Positions 44,216 through 57,520 of a DNA stretch of 64,000 nucleotides are shown piece by piece. Position numbers and translations under genes: made by a program. The notes under the pieces were generated by a model, which was not told the origin of the DNA, searched no databases, and saw only the letters and a list, made by a program, of their open reading frames with translations. The stretch comes from Acanthosoma haemorrhoidale (taxonomy: Eukaryota; Arthropoda; Insecta; Hemiptera; Acanthosomatidae): NCBI GenBank assembly GCA_930367205.1, contig OV884015.1, positions 104,658,509 to 104,722,508 of the forward strand, given 5' to 3'. Position 1 is the first letter of the stretch, and the number at the start of each line of letters is the position of its first letter.

Positions 44216-45253
44216 ATGTATTGTCTTATATAAAGAAGGATCGTACACGGGCTGGAGTGTTGATAAATATACTGTTAAATTTTCAGTTAGCCTGATGGAT
44301 AGACAGATAAACAAAGATTACTTACTTGTTTGAAACTAGAGCCTCCCTCGTTTGGATTTCTCTGTAAAATTGTGAATAATCCAAGCATTGCATACTTTAG
44401 TCGCCTTAAATACCTCTGGATTTCGCGGTATTAGTTTCGGGGCACCCCATTAATACAAGAACTAAGTTGGTTCATATTTCCACATACACGCACAGCTAGA
44501 ACAAAGTTCTTATTCGAAACCAAACAACGGGGCTAATGAAAGTTTGAAACATTAATTAGAGTCGATTGTCTCGTTTATAAAGAGTAAACCGACGAAACAT
44601 CGTTAAATTTTTAACGTTAATTTTAAAGTAATTTCCCCCAGGTGGCGAACTCGAAGTAACAACGCAACTGGAGAACATAAACACTATCCTGGGATCTGTC
44701 TAATTTAAACTCCAGGCCTAATCACAGTTCCGAAATCTAAGATACTTTAGTAATAATTAATCATCCTAGATTGTTAAGTTTCCTAACAAAAAATGACCAA
44801 CCATCAATCAATCGACCCAAAACAAGCAAGCTTATGCAAACAACACTTTCAGAAAACCAACAATGATAACGAAAATCACTGATCATATGGTACACACAGA
44901 ATGAAGATAAGATAAACTCTTATTACATACCTACATCACCGGGTCCCTAACCCTTCACATTAGATTGTAGGGTATGGAGATAGGTTCATTCATAGGTAGC
45001 AGTTAGAACCCGCTTGAACTTCGCAAGGCCTTTAACCCTATCCTATTCCGAGTATCACAAATTGTCCAAACTGCCTTTCATTCCAAGTAGGAAGACCTTC
45101 CTCGTTCACTAGAAATTCTCAGATGGCCTACATTAGACCTTAAGAAACCGTCACATATTTGTACATTTCAGTTTGTACAAACCCCTTGGCTGAAATGTCT
45201 GAATAGCATTATGCTCCTATACTTTAACTCTGGGTACAGCAAGAGATCTGAAT
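44216..45253. other. Spacer, no gene recognised
   Basis: Nothing recognised. Confidence 0.4.
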
Positions 45254-46070
45254 AGAATAGAAATCAATTTTATTCCGGTACAAGGTCCTCTATGAAAAAC
45301 ATTAATGTTTAGTTGGAGAATTATCATCCGCCAAATAAAAAGAACTAATACATCATACTAAAAAAAAATAACAATGTAGACTAAACAACCTCTATAGCAA
45401 AGATAATAATATTGAAATATTCTATAACAGCATTTAGTAAATACAGTTACAGATGGATCCACCTATAAGAAACTAAAACAATATGCAGAAGTACAATTCA
45501 TAGGAGGTAGAGAAATCCAGAGAGTAGTGGAACGAGGAAGGAAGGACCGATCGTACGCTGCAGTTTTGTGGGCAGGAGTATAAAGGTCAGAGAGACGGGA
45601 TCTTGTGTTCTGAGAGTGGGCTGAGGATTTGAACAGTAGAATATTGTATATATAAGGAGGGTGATGAAATGGTTTGAAAAAGGAATGAACCAAGGGAACA
45701 TCGTGCATGGAAGAAACATCCCTTCCCAACTGGCTGTTGAGGTGAGAGACATTCGCTTCAACTTATCTCCCATTGAGAGACTCCCATACTCTACACAGAT
45801 ACAGTCAAGGTGAGGGGAAATGAGGGAGGAAACGAGGAGTTGACTTGTAGGCTGTGGGAGCAGATGGATTGGTTTCAGGGTATCTATTGACAGACGGGGA
45901 ATTTGAAACATATGTTGGTTCCAAGAGAAGGTATAGTCAATTGTCTCTAGGTTTTTAACGACGGAGCAGGAAGTGATGGGATGGTTATTGATGGTTAAAG
46001 CGGGGATACTGGAAAAGGATTTGAGGAGGAAACCGGAGCCTATGACAATTCCCTGGGGTTTCACTGTGAT
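45254..46070 (-). mobile_element. 3' end of a CR1/L2-like LINE (third LINE family)
   Basis: On the minus strand two overlapping frames (45,498-46,064 and 45,463-45,729) read INNHPITSCSVVKNLETIDY, SWNQHMFQIPR and LISPHLDCICVEYGSLS, matching the VKNLGxxxD..LxWxxH and LIxPxxDYC patterns of CR1/L2/jockey-group reverse transcriptases. They then read DRSFLPRSTTLWISLPP, the usual W-N-x-L-P ending. One frameshift separates them. The 3' end at about 45,254 reads ACCGGAATAAAATTGATTTC, with the poly(A) signal. Confidence 0.7.
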
Positions 46071-46086
46071 AAACCTCAGTTAGCCT

Positions 46087-46425
46087 GTGTTTTTTTTAAC
46101 ATTTCTAACAAGTTATGAACAATAAGAATTATACATTGGTGATAAGTAGCTCCATCTTCTGCATTACTGCATATAATTCATTTTAAGGAGGGTAGTATTA
46201 CAAAAACAGATTTTCTTTTTATAGTTAAAAATACAAAAATCAATACAGTGAACTAGGTGATGGGGCTCACCTTCGGTTTACAAAAATGGGTAACTTACAT
46301 ACTATAACCTAAAGACTAAAGCGTTTTTGCCTCGACTGCGTTCTGGCATCGATAGGGGAACGGAGCGGGGGTTATCGTTCTAAATACTGGGTTCGTCATG
46401 TATTGCAACGATGTACTTTCAGTTA
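46087..46425 (-). mobile_element. LINE B 3' end copy, minus strand
   Basis: T run 46,090-46,097, hairpin AGGTGATGGGGCTCACCT (about 46,255-46,272), and then the end of the RT gene (TAAAGCGTTTTTGCCTCGAC, CGGGGGTTATCG). It is truncated near 46,425. Confidence 0.82.
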
Positions 46426-46949
46426 GCCCAAATCTGGGCAAACGCAAAAATTTGGAGAGGGGGTCATCTAAATGAGTCATCTGCGTACAGGTGATGGGAA
46501 CAATGATGAGTAAAGTTAAAGAGATCGTTTATGTAAGAACTAAAAAGAAGGTTCATTTGGGGTAGTAACTAATTGGAAACGGTCGGAAATAAATGGTCGA
46601 ATAGAGCTATCACAGAATCGAAGCTAATTTTTTAACTTGGAGCAGTCCATGGTTTCAAATGCTTTGTTGAAATCTAGGAGAATGAGGACTGTTAATTATT
46701 TTAGTTAAGATTACTCAGTTTGATAGAAATAAAAGCAGCAGCCATTAATCCTTGAGTCAGATCCCTCAGGGATTGGTTCTCTTCCAGGAAGGTCTTCCGT
46801 TGTGGGTCATGAGCAATCAGTGGGATTACACCCGCTGAGGGCTCTCTCACCGGTGATCTCTTGAGCAGTATTATACCTCCTAGTACGTGAATCGATAAAT
46901 ATATTTACTTGGGCCAATAGATTAGTATTTCACAATAATTTATGCATTA

Positions 46950-47250
46950 TTTCCAACTAATATTTTTGTCTAAACAAGGAACAGAAAAACAAGGGGACAA
47001 CGAACCTGGTAATTTGTGCCGAAGTTTGGTGGTAACGTTCAACCTTACATATATATAAATAATACAATGCATAAAGTACATTTTCGTCAGTCTGCTTCTT
47101 TCCCTAGCCTGAGAAGGTATTCAAGATATAATATTCTAATTTTCTGTTAGCAAACAAACTTTTTTGAAAAATTGACAAAACTATGAAGAGAATAATATAT
47201 TAAAATAAGTAATATAATCGATATTTTGTTATATGCATTTATATAAAATG
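46950..47250 (+). repeat. Dispersed direct repeat W, copy 1
   Basis: Segments CCAACTAATATTTTTGTC, AAGGAACAGAAAAACAA, ATTTTCGTCAGTCTGCT and TAAAATAAGTAATATAATCG recur in the same order at 48,450-48,820, with a different-length middle. Non-coding and unassigned. Confidence 0.8.
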
Positions 47251-48449
47251 AATAAGATATGTGAAAAACAATGAAACAAATTCTCAGTTCGAGACTCTGC
47301 TGGGTAGACTGCTCTAAACGGAAGGATGCTGCCCCTGAAGATAATTGTAGACATTCATACTATCTCTTCATAAGTTGGGTAAGAAAAATTAATAAAATTT
47401 TCAAAAATTGATTCAATCAAAAAGAAAAGAAAAACAGTTAGTTACCACCTCTATACCAGTAAGAGCTGTCTTCTTTTTGTACACTGTAAGGACCTATCTC
47501 CGATACAAGTAGCACCATCTTTAAAGTGCTTTGAAGAAAGGAGTCTTGTCTTCTTTTTTTCGTCTCACACGCACTTCATTCGCACATTTTGCATGGACGA
47601 GAGTGTCCAAGATGTAGCCGAAGACTGTACGTAGTAAAGACTTCCTTTCTGGCTCTGCTGACCATCACGTACTTAACCTGACGTGAGGCTATTTTTACTA
47701 TCTGGGATGCTGTGTAAGGCTCGTCAGTTGTCGGAGGTAACTTCGGCTGACAAAAGAAAATATTACGATTGTAAGGTTAATATGCAATATTTTGTAAGTC
47801 TGCATTTCTTTGTTATGAGTAATCATATTAGACAGTAGTAAGGGTATAGAATAAAATAAAAAATGGCTGCCTGCCCAGTGATTTGAACCTAGAATATTCA
47901 CAATTAGGGCCAGCTTTAAGTGATTTGTTAATAGCTTCGGTGGCATTTGAAAATTGGAACAAACAATAACACAGTTCCAACGATTCTCCCAGGAAAAGTA
48001 CAAGATATTGAAAGACTACGTACTAGCTGGTGGTGGCTGGTCGCTCTAACGAAAGCCAGGTGAAATTGTACTCAAAATTAGCAGGAATTATGTAACAATT
48101 CTAAAACGCAATTAGGTACACAAATTAAAGAAAAAAATTATAAATAATAAAAATATAATTTCTTCCATTTGTTTTTTGGTTCTACTATGGACCCATGCTG
48201 TTGTTTGTTCGATAGCGGTGTCAAAAATTATCAAATCTATTTAAAAATTTATATCTGTTAAGTTATATCTGGACAAAAAATGGAGCTTATAAACATAGTT
48301 TTTTTTTCTCACCTCAGGCGTGTGTCAAATATTTTTGGGCCTAAAATCACTAAGAAAAGTTTCATTAAAATCTGTGACCCTATGCCAGGCTACTTACACC
48401 CCCTGTAAGTGATCTCCATATCATTTCCAACATTCAGGAAAAAAATTAA
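47251..48449. other. Spacer, no gene recognised
   Basis: A minus-strand frame at 47,698-48,003 has no recognised motif. A T-loop-like TTTGAACC lies near 47,883 but without tRNA structure. Confidence 0.35.
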
Positions 48450-48820
48450 TCCAACTAATATTTTTTTCTAAACAAGGAACAGAAAAACAACAGGACAGGT
48501 AACCTGGTAATTTGATAAATTTTCAATTGTACGTCAATATTTATAAACGCAAAACTTTTACAAACGTATATATACTATGTAGAAACAAAATATGTAAAGT
48601 GTTTTATATATTCTTGCTTATTTTTATGATATATTTGAATTATATGTATACAATACATAAAATACATTTTCGTCAGTCTGCTAACTAGTTTCTCTAGTCC
48701 GAGATGATATAATATTCTAATTTTCGGTTAGCAAAAAACTTTTTTGAAAACCATGAAGTGAATAATATATTAAAATAAGTAATATAATCGATGTTTTTTT
48801 ACATGCATTTATATATTTGG
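48450..48820 (+). repeat. Dispersed direct repeat W, copy 2
   Basis: Second copy of the 46,950-47,250 sequence, carrying an extra A/T-rich stretch of about 100 bp. Confidence 0.8.
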
Positions 48821-48949
48821 GCCTAACAATGAGTTGATAGTATTTTTGATTAAATTTTAGTCCAAAGGATTGATGTGAGTACTTGAAGGGCTTATAGTTA
48901 CCCTGACCCCCCCCTCCCTTGAAGGGATACATGAAGGAACCCTAAGTAA

Positions 48950-49275
48950 GTTATTTAGCAGCGAACACCGCTGACGTGTGAGGCCTCAAGATAAAGGCAT
49001 TGTTCTAGGCTACGCAGGCCCACACACTGTTATTAATATGTATCAGCCTCCGATAGCAGCTGCTCCCTTCATATAATTCCAGGGGGGGGAGGAAGCCCTT
49101 TGATTAAGTCATCACGTTAGGCCGAGGGCTACAGATCCCATCTGGGTGTTTACCCACGATCCTAGGGGCTAAGGTGCACCAGGAGTGGCGTGGGCCCGTT
49201 AATGGGCTTTACGGTTATTAGTCAGAGAGAAAAACAGTCTGGGATTTGAACCCAGGATAGACCCCTTTACTCACA
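48950..49275 (-). repeat. G/C-richer segment with tRNA-like T-arm
   Basis: Minus-strand CTGGGTTCAAATCCCAG (about 49,229-49,245) is a perfect 5-bp T stem with a canonical loop and matches the pol III B-box. The adjoining 250 bp is more G/C-rich than its surroundings. A tRNA-derived SINE is possible; no full tRNA fold was found. Confidence 0.35.
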
Positions 49276-51196
49276 TCTTCATAACCAGTAATTGGTTATA
49301 TCTATCTCATATTTATTTACAAGAGATATCTTCAACAACTCTACCGGATCACGAGTCACTCGATGCTGTGTTGTTCGTCTAGCTCACGGTGTGCTTCTTC
49401 TTTCGTTTTCCATTCGTTCCTGGCGTTTTTCCTTTTTTGGTTTTCAGGAAAGGGGGAATTAATCACACTCTTATGTCGAGTACTCAAATTGCTTCTCTCT
49501 CCTAATTAAAGTAAATCATTCCCATTTTACCTCATAAAATAAATTTCCCACAAATTGAAGTGAGCCACTTATTTATTCAATAGATTACTTATTAGGTTAT
49601 TGGGTTAAGACACCTGAACCAGTGTTGAAAGAAACGAATATTCTTTTAACTTTTTTTTTTTCAATAACTTTATTAACATAAAATTACAACCTGCCTCATT
49701 GGGCAATAAGTATTTGTGATAAATGTTTTCATTTATACCATATTTGCAATTTCATTCACTCGCTCATTCGTACAGTATTTGCAAACATCCCAGAGGCCTC
49801 CCAAGTCCACATGTTTGTCACCTCCCTCGCATGCGAAAGAGGAAGTGGAGTCTTGGGAAGTTCCCCTACGCTCCTTCATACAGTATTTGCAAACATCCCA
49901 GAGGCCTTCCAAGTCCACATGTTTGTCACCTCCCTCGCATGCGAAAGAGGAAGCGGAGTCTTGGGAAGTTCCCCACGCTCCTTCATACAGTATTTGCGAA
50001 CAGCCCAGAGACCTCCCTAGTCCACATGTTTGTCACCTCCCTCGCATGCGAGAGGAAGCGGAGTCTTGGGAAGTTCCCCTACGCTCCTTCATACAGTATT
50101 TGCGAACAGCCCAGAGACCTCCCTAGTCCACATGTTTGTCACCTCCCTCGCATGCGAGAGGAAGCGGAGTCTTGGGAAGTTCCCCACGCTCCTTCATACA
50201 GTATTTGCGAACAGCCCAGAGACCTCCCTAGTCCACATGTTTGTCACCTCCCTCGCATGCGAAAGAGGAAGCGGAGTCTTGGGAAGTTCCCCACGCTCCT
50301 TCATACAGTATTTGCGAACAGCCCAGAGACCTCCCTAGTCCACATGTTTGTCACCTCCCTCGCATGCGAAAGAGGAAGCGGAGTCTTGGGAAGTTCCCCA
50401 CGCTCCTTCATACAGTATTTGCAAACATCCCAGAGGCCTTCCAAGTCCACATGTTTGTCACCTCCCTCGCATGCGAGAGGAAGCGGAGTCTTGGGAAGTT
50501 CCCCTACGCTCATTCATACAGTATTTGCGAACAGCCCAGAGACCTCCCTAGTCCACATGTTTGTCACCTCCCTCGCATGCGAGAGGAAGCGGAGTCTTGG
50601 GAAGTTCCCCTACGCTCATTCATACAGTATTTGCGAACAGCCCAGAGACCTCCCTAGTCCACATGTTTGTCACCTCCCTCGCATGCGAAAGAGGAAGCGG
50701 AGTCTTGGGAAGTTCCCCACGCTCCTTCATACAGTATTTGCGAACAGCCCAGAGACCTCCCTAGTCCACATGTTTGTCACCTCCCTCGCATGCGAGAGGA
50801 AGCGGAGTCTTGGGAAGTTCCCCTACGCTCCTTCATACAGTATTTGCAAACATCCCAGAGGCCTTCCAAGTCCACATGTTTGTCACCTCCCTCGCATGCG
50901 AGAGGAAGCGGAGTCTTGGGAAGTTCCCCTACGCTCATTCATACAGTATTTGCGAACAGCCCAGAGACCTCCCTAGTCCACATGTTTGTCACCTCCCTCG
51001 CATGCGAGAGGAAGCGGAGTCTTGGGAAGTTCCCCACGCTCCTTCATACAGTATTTGCAAACATCCCAGAGGCCTTCCAAGTCCACATGTTTGTCACCTC
51101 CCTCGCATGCGAGAGGAAGCGGAGTCTTGGGAAGTTCCCCTACGCTCATTCATACAGTATTTGCGAACAGCCCAGAGACCTCCCTAGTCCACATGT

Positions 51197-52147
51197 TTGT
51201 CACCTCCCTCGCATGCGAGAGGAAGCGGAGTCTTGGGAAGTTCCCCTACGCTCATTCATACAGTATTTGCGAACAGCCCAGAGACCTCCCTAGTCCACAT
51301 GTTTGTCACCTCCCTCGCATGCGAGAGGAAGCGGAGTCTTGGGAAGTTCCCCACGCTCCTTCATACAGTATTTGCAAACATCCCAGAGGCCTTCCAAGTC
51401 CACATGTTTGTCACCTCCCTCGCATGCGAGAGGAAGCGGAGTCTTGGGAAGTTCCCCTACGCTCATTCATACAGTATTTGCGAACAGCCCAGAGACCTCC
51501 CTAGTCCACATGTTTGTCACCTCCCTCGCATGCGAGAGGAAGCGGAGTCTTGGGAAGTTCCCCACGCTCCTTCATACAGTATTTGCAAACATCCCAGAGG
51601 CCTTCCAAGTCCACATGTTTGTCACCTCCCTCGCATGCGAGAGGAAGCGGAGTCTTGGGAAGTTCCCCTACGCTCATTCATACAGTATTTGCGAACAGCC
51701 CAGAGACCTCCCTAGTCCACATGTTTGTCACCTCCCTCGCATGCGAGAGGAAGCGGAGTCTTGGGAAGTTCCCCACGCTCCTTCATACAGTATTTGCAAA
51801 CATCCCAGAGGCCTTCCAAGTCCACATGTTTGTCACCTCCCTCGCATGCGAGAGGAAGCGGAGTCTTGGGAAGTTCCCCTACGCTCATTCATACAGTATT
51901 TGCGAACAGCCCAGAGACCTCCCTAGTCCACATGTTTGTCACCTCCCTCGCATGCGAGAGAAAGCGGAGTCTTGGGAAGTTCCCCACGCTCCTTCATACA
52001 GTATTTGCAAACATCCCAGAGGCCTTCCAAGTCCACATGTTTGTCACCTCCCTCGCATGCGAGAGGAAGCGGAGTCTTGGGAAGTTCCCCTACGCTCATT
52101 CATACAGTATTTGTGAACAGCCCAGAGACCTCCCTAGTCCACATGTT
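51197..52147. repeat. Higher-order domain with 211-bp period (a-b dimers)
   Basis: Type b monomers recur at exact 211-bp steps (the ATG of their CACATGTTTG at about 51,303, 51,514, 51,725, 51,936 and 52,147). This corresponds to one 105-bp and one 106-bp monomer per unit. Confidence 0.9.
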
Positions 52148-52678
52148 TGTCACCTCCCTCGCATGCGAGAGGAAGCGGAGTCTTGGGAAGTTCCCCACGC
52201 TCCTTCATACAGTATTTGCAAACATCCCAGAGGCCTTCCAAGTCCACATGTTTGTCACCTCCCTCGCATGCGAAAGAGGAAGCGGAGTCTTGGGAAGTTC
52301 CCCACGCTCCTTCATACAGTATTTGCAAACATCCCAGAGGCCTTCCAAGTCCACATGTTTGTCACCTCCCTCGCATGCGAAAGAGGAAGCGGAGTCTTGG
52401 GAAGTTCCCCACGCTCCTTCATACAGTATTTGCAAACATCCCAGAGGCCTTCCAAGTCCACATGTTTGTCACCTCCCTCGCATGCGAAAGAGGAAGCGGA
52501 GTCTTGGGAAGTTCCCCACGCTCCTTCATACAGTATTTGCAAACATCCCAGAGGCCTTCCAAGTCCACATGTTTGTCACCTCCCTCGCATGCGAGAGGAA
52601 GCGGAGTCTTGGGAAGTTCCCCTACGCTCATTCATACAGTATTTGCGAACAGCCCAGAGACCTCCCTAGTCCACATGT

Positions 52679-53845
52679 TTGTCACCTCCCTCGCATGCGA
52701 GAGGAAGCGGAGTCTTGGGAAGTTCCCCACGCTCCTTCATACAGTATTTGCAAACATCCCAGAGGCCTTCCAAGTCCACACGTTTGTCACCTCCCTCGCA
52801 TGCGAAAGAGGAAGCGGAGTCTTGGGAAGTTCCCCACGCTCCTTCATACAGTATTTGCAAACATCCCAGAGGCCTTCCAAGTCCACATGTTTGTCACCTC
52901 CCTCGCATGCGAGAGGAAGCGGAGTCTTGGGAAGTTCCCCTACGCTCATTCATACAGTATTTGCGAACAGCCCAGAGACCTCCCTAGTCCACATGTTTGT
53001 CACCTCCCTCGCATGCGAGAGGAAGCGGAGTCTTGGGAAGTTCCCCCACGCTCCTTCATACAGTATTTGCAAACATCCCAGAGGCCTTCCAAGTCCACAT
53101 GTTTGTCACCTCCCTCGCATGCGAGAGGAAGCGGAGTCTTGGGAAGTTCCCCTACGCTCATTCATACAGTATTTGCGAACAGCCCAGAGACCTCCCTAGT
53201 CCACATGTTTGTCACCTCCCTCGCATGCGAGAGGAAGCGGAGTCTTGGGAAGTTCCCCACGCTCCTTCATACAGTATTTGCAAACATCCCAGAGGCCTTC
53301 CAAGTCCACATGTTTGTCACCTCCCTCGCATGCGAAAGAGGAAGCGGAGTCTTGGGAAGTTCCCCACGCTCCTTCATACAGTATTTGCAAACATCCCAGA
53401 GGCCTTCCAAGTCCACATGTTTGTCACCTCCCTCGCATGCGAGAGGAAGCGGAGTCTTGGGAAGTTCCCCTACGCTCATTCATACAGTATTTGCGAACAG
53501 CCCAGAGACCTCCCTAGTCCACATGTTTGTCACCTCCCTCGCATGCGAGAGGAAGCGGAGTCTTGGGAAGTTCCCCACGCTCCTTCATACAGTATTTGCA
53601 AACATCCCAGAGGCCTTCCAAGTCCACATGTTTGTCACCTCCCTCGCATGCGAAAGAGGAAGCGGAGTCTTGGGAAGTTCCCCACGCTCCTTCATACAGT
53701 ATTTGCAAACATCCCAGAGGCCTTCCAAGTCCACATGTTTGTCACCTCCCTCGCATGCGAGAGGAAGCGGAGTCTTGGGAAGTTCCCCTACGCTCATTCA
53801 TACAGTATTTGCGAACAGCCCAGAGACCTCCCTAGTCCACATGTT
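52679..53845. repeat. Higher-order domain with 318-bp period (trimers)
   Basis: Type b landmarks at 52,679 and 52,997, and at 53,209, 53,527 and 53,845, are 318 bp apart: 105 + 107 + 106 bp monomers. The trimer contains the GAAAGAGG variant once per unit. Confidence 0.88.
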
Positions 53846-54161
53846 TGTCACCTCCCTCGCATGCGAGAGGAAGCGGAGTCTTGGGAAGTTCCCCTACGCT
53901 CATTCATACAGTATTTGCGAACAGCCCAGAGACCTCCCTAGTCCACATGTTTGTCACCTCCCTCGCATGCGAGAGGAAGCGGAGTCTTGGGAAGTTCCCC
54001 ACGCTCCTTCATACAGTATTTGCAAACATCCCAGAGGCCTTCCAAGTCCACATGTTTGTCACCTCCCTCGCATGCGAGAGGAAGCGGAGTCTTGGGAAGT
54101 TCCCCTACGCTCATTCATACAGTATTTGCGAACAGCCCAGAGACCTCCCTAGTCCACATGT

Positions 54162-57100
54162 TTGTCACCTCCCTCGCATGCGAGAGGAAGCGGAGTCTTG
54201 GGAAGTTCCCCACGCTCCTTCATACAGTATTTGCAAACATCCCAGAGGCCTTCCAAGTCCACATGTTTGTCACCTCCCTCGCATGCGAGAGGAAGTGGAG
54301 TCTTGGGAAGTTCCCCACGCTCCTTCATACAGTATTTGCAAACATCCCAGAGGCCTTCCAAGTCCACATGTTTGTCACCTCCCTCGCATGCGAGAGGAAG
54401 CGGAGTCTTGGGAAGTTCCCCACGCTCCTTCATACAGTATTTGCAAACATCCCAGAGGCCTTCCAAGTCCACATGTTTGTCACCTCCCTCGCATGCGAGA
54501 GGAAGCGGAGTCTTGGGAAGTTCCCCACGCTCCTTCATACAGTATTTGCAAACATCCCAGAGGCCTTCCAAGTCCACATGTTTGTCACCTCCCTCGCATG
54601 CGAAAGAGGAAGCGGAGTCTTGGGAAGTTCCCCACGCTCCTTCATACAGTATTTGCAAACATCCCAGAGGCCTTCCAAGTCCACATGTTTGTCACCTCCC
54701 TCGCATGCCAGAGGAAGCGGAGTCTTGGGAAGTTCCCCACGCTCCTTCATACAGTATTTGCAAACATCCCAGAGGCCTTCCAAGTCCACATGTTTGTCAC
54801 CTCCCTCGCAAGCGAGAGGAAGCGGAGTCTTGGGAAGTTCCCCACGCTCCTTCATACAGTATTTGCAAACATCCCAGAGGCCTTCCAAGTCCACATGTTT
54901 GTCACCTCCCTCGCATGCGAGAGGAAGCGGAGTCTTGGGAAGTTCCCCACGCTCCTTCATACAGTATTTGCAAACATCCCAGAGGCCTTCCAAGTCCACA
55001 TGTTTGTCACCTCCCTCGCATGCGAGAGGAAGCGGAGTCTTGGGAAGTTCCCCTACGCTCATTCATACAGTATTTGCAAACATCCCAGAGGCCTTCCAAG
55101 TCCACATGTTTGTCACCTCCCTCGCATGCGAGAGGAAGCGGAGTCTTGGGAAGTTCCCCTACGCTCATTCATACAGTATTTGCAAACATCCCAGAGGCCT
55201 TCCAAGTCCACATGTTTGTCACCTCCCTCGCATGCGAGAGGAAGCGGAGTCTTGGGAAGTTCCCCACGCTCCTTCATACAGTATTTGCAAACATCCCAGA
55301 GGCCTTCCAAGTCCACATGTTTGTCACCTCCCTCGCATGCGAAAGAGGAAGCGGAGTCTTGGGAAGTTCCCCACGCTCCTTCATACAGTATTTGCAAACA
55401 TCCCAGAGGCCTTCCAAGTCCACATGTTTGTCACCTCCCTCGCATGCGAGAGGAAGCGGAGTCTTGGGAAGTTCCCCTACGCTCATTCATACAGTATTTG
55501 CAAACATCCCAGAGGCCTTCCTAGTCCACATGTTTGTCACCTCCCTCGCATGCGAGAGGAAGCGGAGTCTTGGGAAGTTCCCCACGCTCCTTCATACAGT
55601 ATTTGCAAACATCCCAGAGGCCTTCCTAGTCCACATGTTTGTCACCTCCCTCGCATGCGAGAGGAAGCGGAGTCTTGGGAAGTTCCCCTACGCTCATTCA
55701 TACAGTATTTGCAAACATCCCAGAGGCCTTCCAAGTCCACATGTTTGTCACCTCCCTCGCATGCGAGAGGAAGCGGAGTCTTGGGAAGTTCCCCACGCTC
55801 CTTCATACAGTATTTGCAAACATCCCAGAGGCCTTCCAAGTCCACATGTTTGTCACCTCCCTCGCATGCGAGAGGAAGCGGAGTCTTGGGAAGTTCCCCA
55901 CGCTCCTTCATACAGTATTTGCAAACATCCCAGAGGCCTTCCAAGTCCACATGTTTGTCACCTCCCTCGCATGCGAGAGGAAGCGGAGTCTTGGGAAGTT
56001 CCCCTACGCTCATTCATACAGTATTTGCAAACATCCCAGAGGCCTTCCAAGTCCACATGTTTGTCACCTCCCTCGCATGCGAGAGGAAGCGGAGTCTTGG
56101 GAAGTTCCCCACGCTCCTTCATACAGTATTTGCAAACATCCCAGAGGCCTTCCAAGTCCACATGTTTGTCACCTCCCTCGCATGCGAGAGGAAGCGGAGT
56201 CTTGGGAAGTTCCCCACGCTCCTTCATACAGTATTTGCAAACATCCCAGAGGCCTTCCAAGTCCACATGTTTGTCACCTCCCTCGCATGCGAGAGGAAGC
56301 GGAGTCTTGGGAAGTTCCCCACGCTCCTTCATACAGTATTTGCAAACATCCCAGAGGCCTTCCAAGTCCACATGTTTGTCACCTCCCTCGCATGCGAGAG
56401 GAAGCGGAGTCTTGGGAAGTTCCCCTACGCTCATTCATACAGTATTTGCAAACATCCCAGAGGCCTTCCAAGTCCACATGTTTGTCACCTCCCTCGCATG
56501 CGAGAGGAAGCGGAGTCTTGGGAAGTTCCCCACGCTCCTTCATACAGTATTTGCAAACATCCCAGAGGCCTTCCAAGTCCACATGTTTGTCACCTCCCTC
56601 GCATGCGAGAGGAAGCGGAGTCTTGGGAAGTTCCCCTACGCTCATTCATACAGTATTTGCAAACATCCCAGAGGCCTTCCAAGTCCACATGTTTGTCACC
56701 TCCCTCACATGCGAGAGGAAGCGGAGTCTTGGGAAGTTCCCCACGCTCCTTCATACAGTATTTGCAAACATCCCAGAGGCCTTCCAAGTCCACATGTTTG
56801 TCACCTCCCTCGCATGCGAAAGAGGAAGCGGAGTCTTGGGAAGTTCCCCACGCTCCTTCATACAGTATTTGCAAACATCCCAGAGGCCTTCCAAGTCCAC
56901 ATGTTTGTCACCTCCCTCGCATGCGAGAGGAAGCGGAGTCTTGGGAAGTTCCCCTACGCTCATTCATACAGTATTTGCAAACATCCCAGAGGCCTTCCAA
57001 GTCCACATGTTTGTCACCTCCCTCGCATGCGAGAGGAAGCGGAGTCTTGGGAAGTTCCCCACGCTCCTTCATACAGTATTTGCAAACATCCCAGAGGCCT

Positions 57101-57520
57101 TCCAAGTCCACATGTTTGTCACCTCCCTCGCATGCGAGAGGAAGCGGAGTCTTGGGAAGTTCCCCTACGCTCATTCATACAGTATTTGCAAACATCCCAG
57201 AGGCCTTCCAAGTCCACATGTTTGTCACCTCCCTCGCATGCGAGAGGAAGCGGAGTCTTGGGAAGTTCCCCACGCTCCTTCATACAGTATTTGCAAACAT
57301 CCCAGAGGCCTTCCAAGTCCACATGTTTGTCACCTCCCTCGCATGCGAGAGGAAGCGGAGTCTTGGGAAGTTCCCCTACGCTCATTCATACAGTATTTGC
57401 AAACATCCCAGAGGCCTTCCAAGTCCACATGTTTGTCACCTCCCTCGCATGCGAGAGGAAGCGGAGTCTTGGGAAGTTCCCCTACGCTCATTCATACAGT
57501 ATTTGCGAACAGCCCAGAGA
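54162..57520. repeat. Central, nearly pure type a domain
   Basis: About 32 monomers in which the CGAACAG...CCCTAG variant is absent; two monomers with CTTCCTAG occur at about 55,517 and 55,626. Neighbouring monomers are almost identical, suggesting recent homogenisation. Confidence 0.85.
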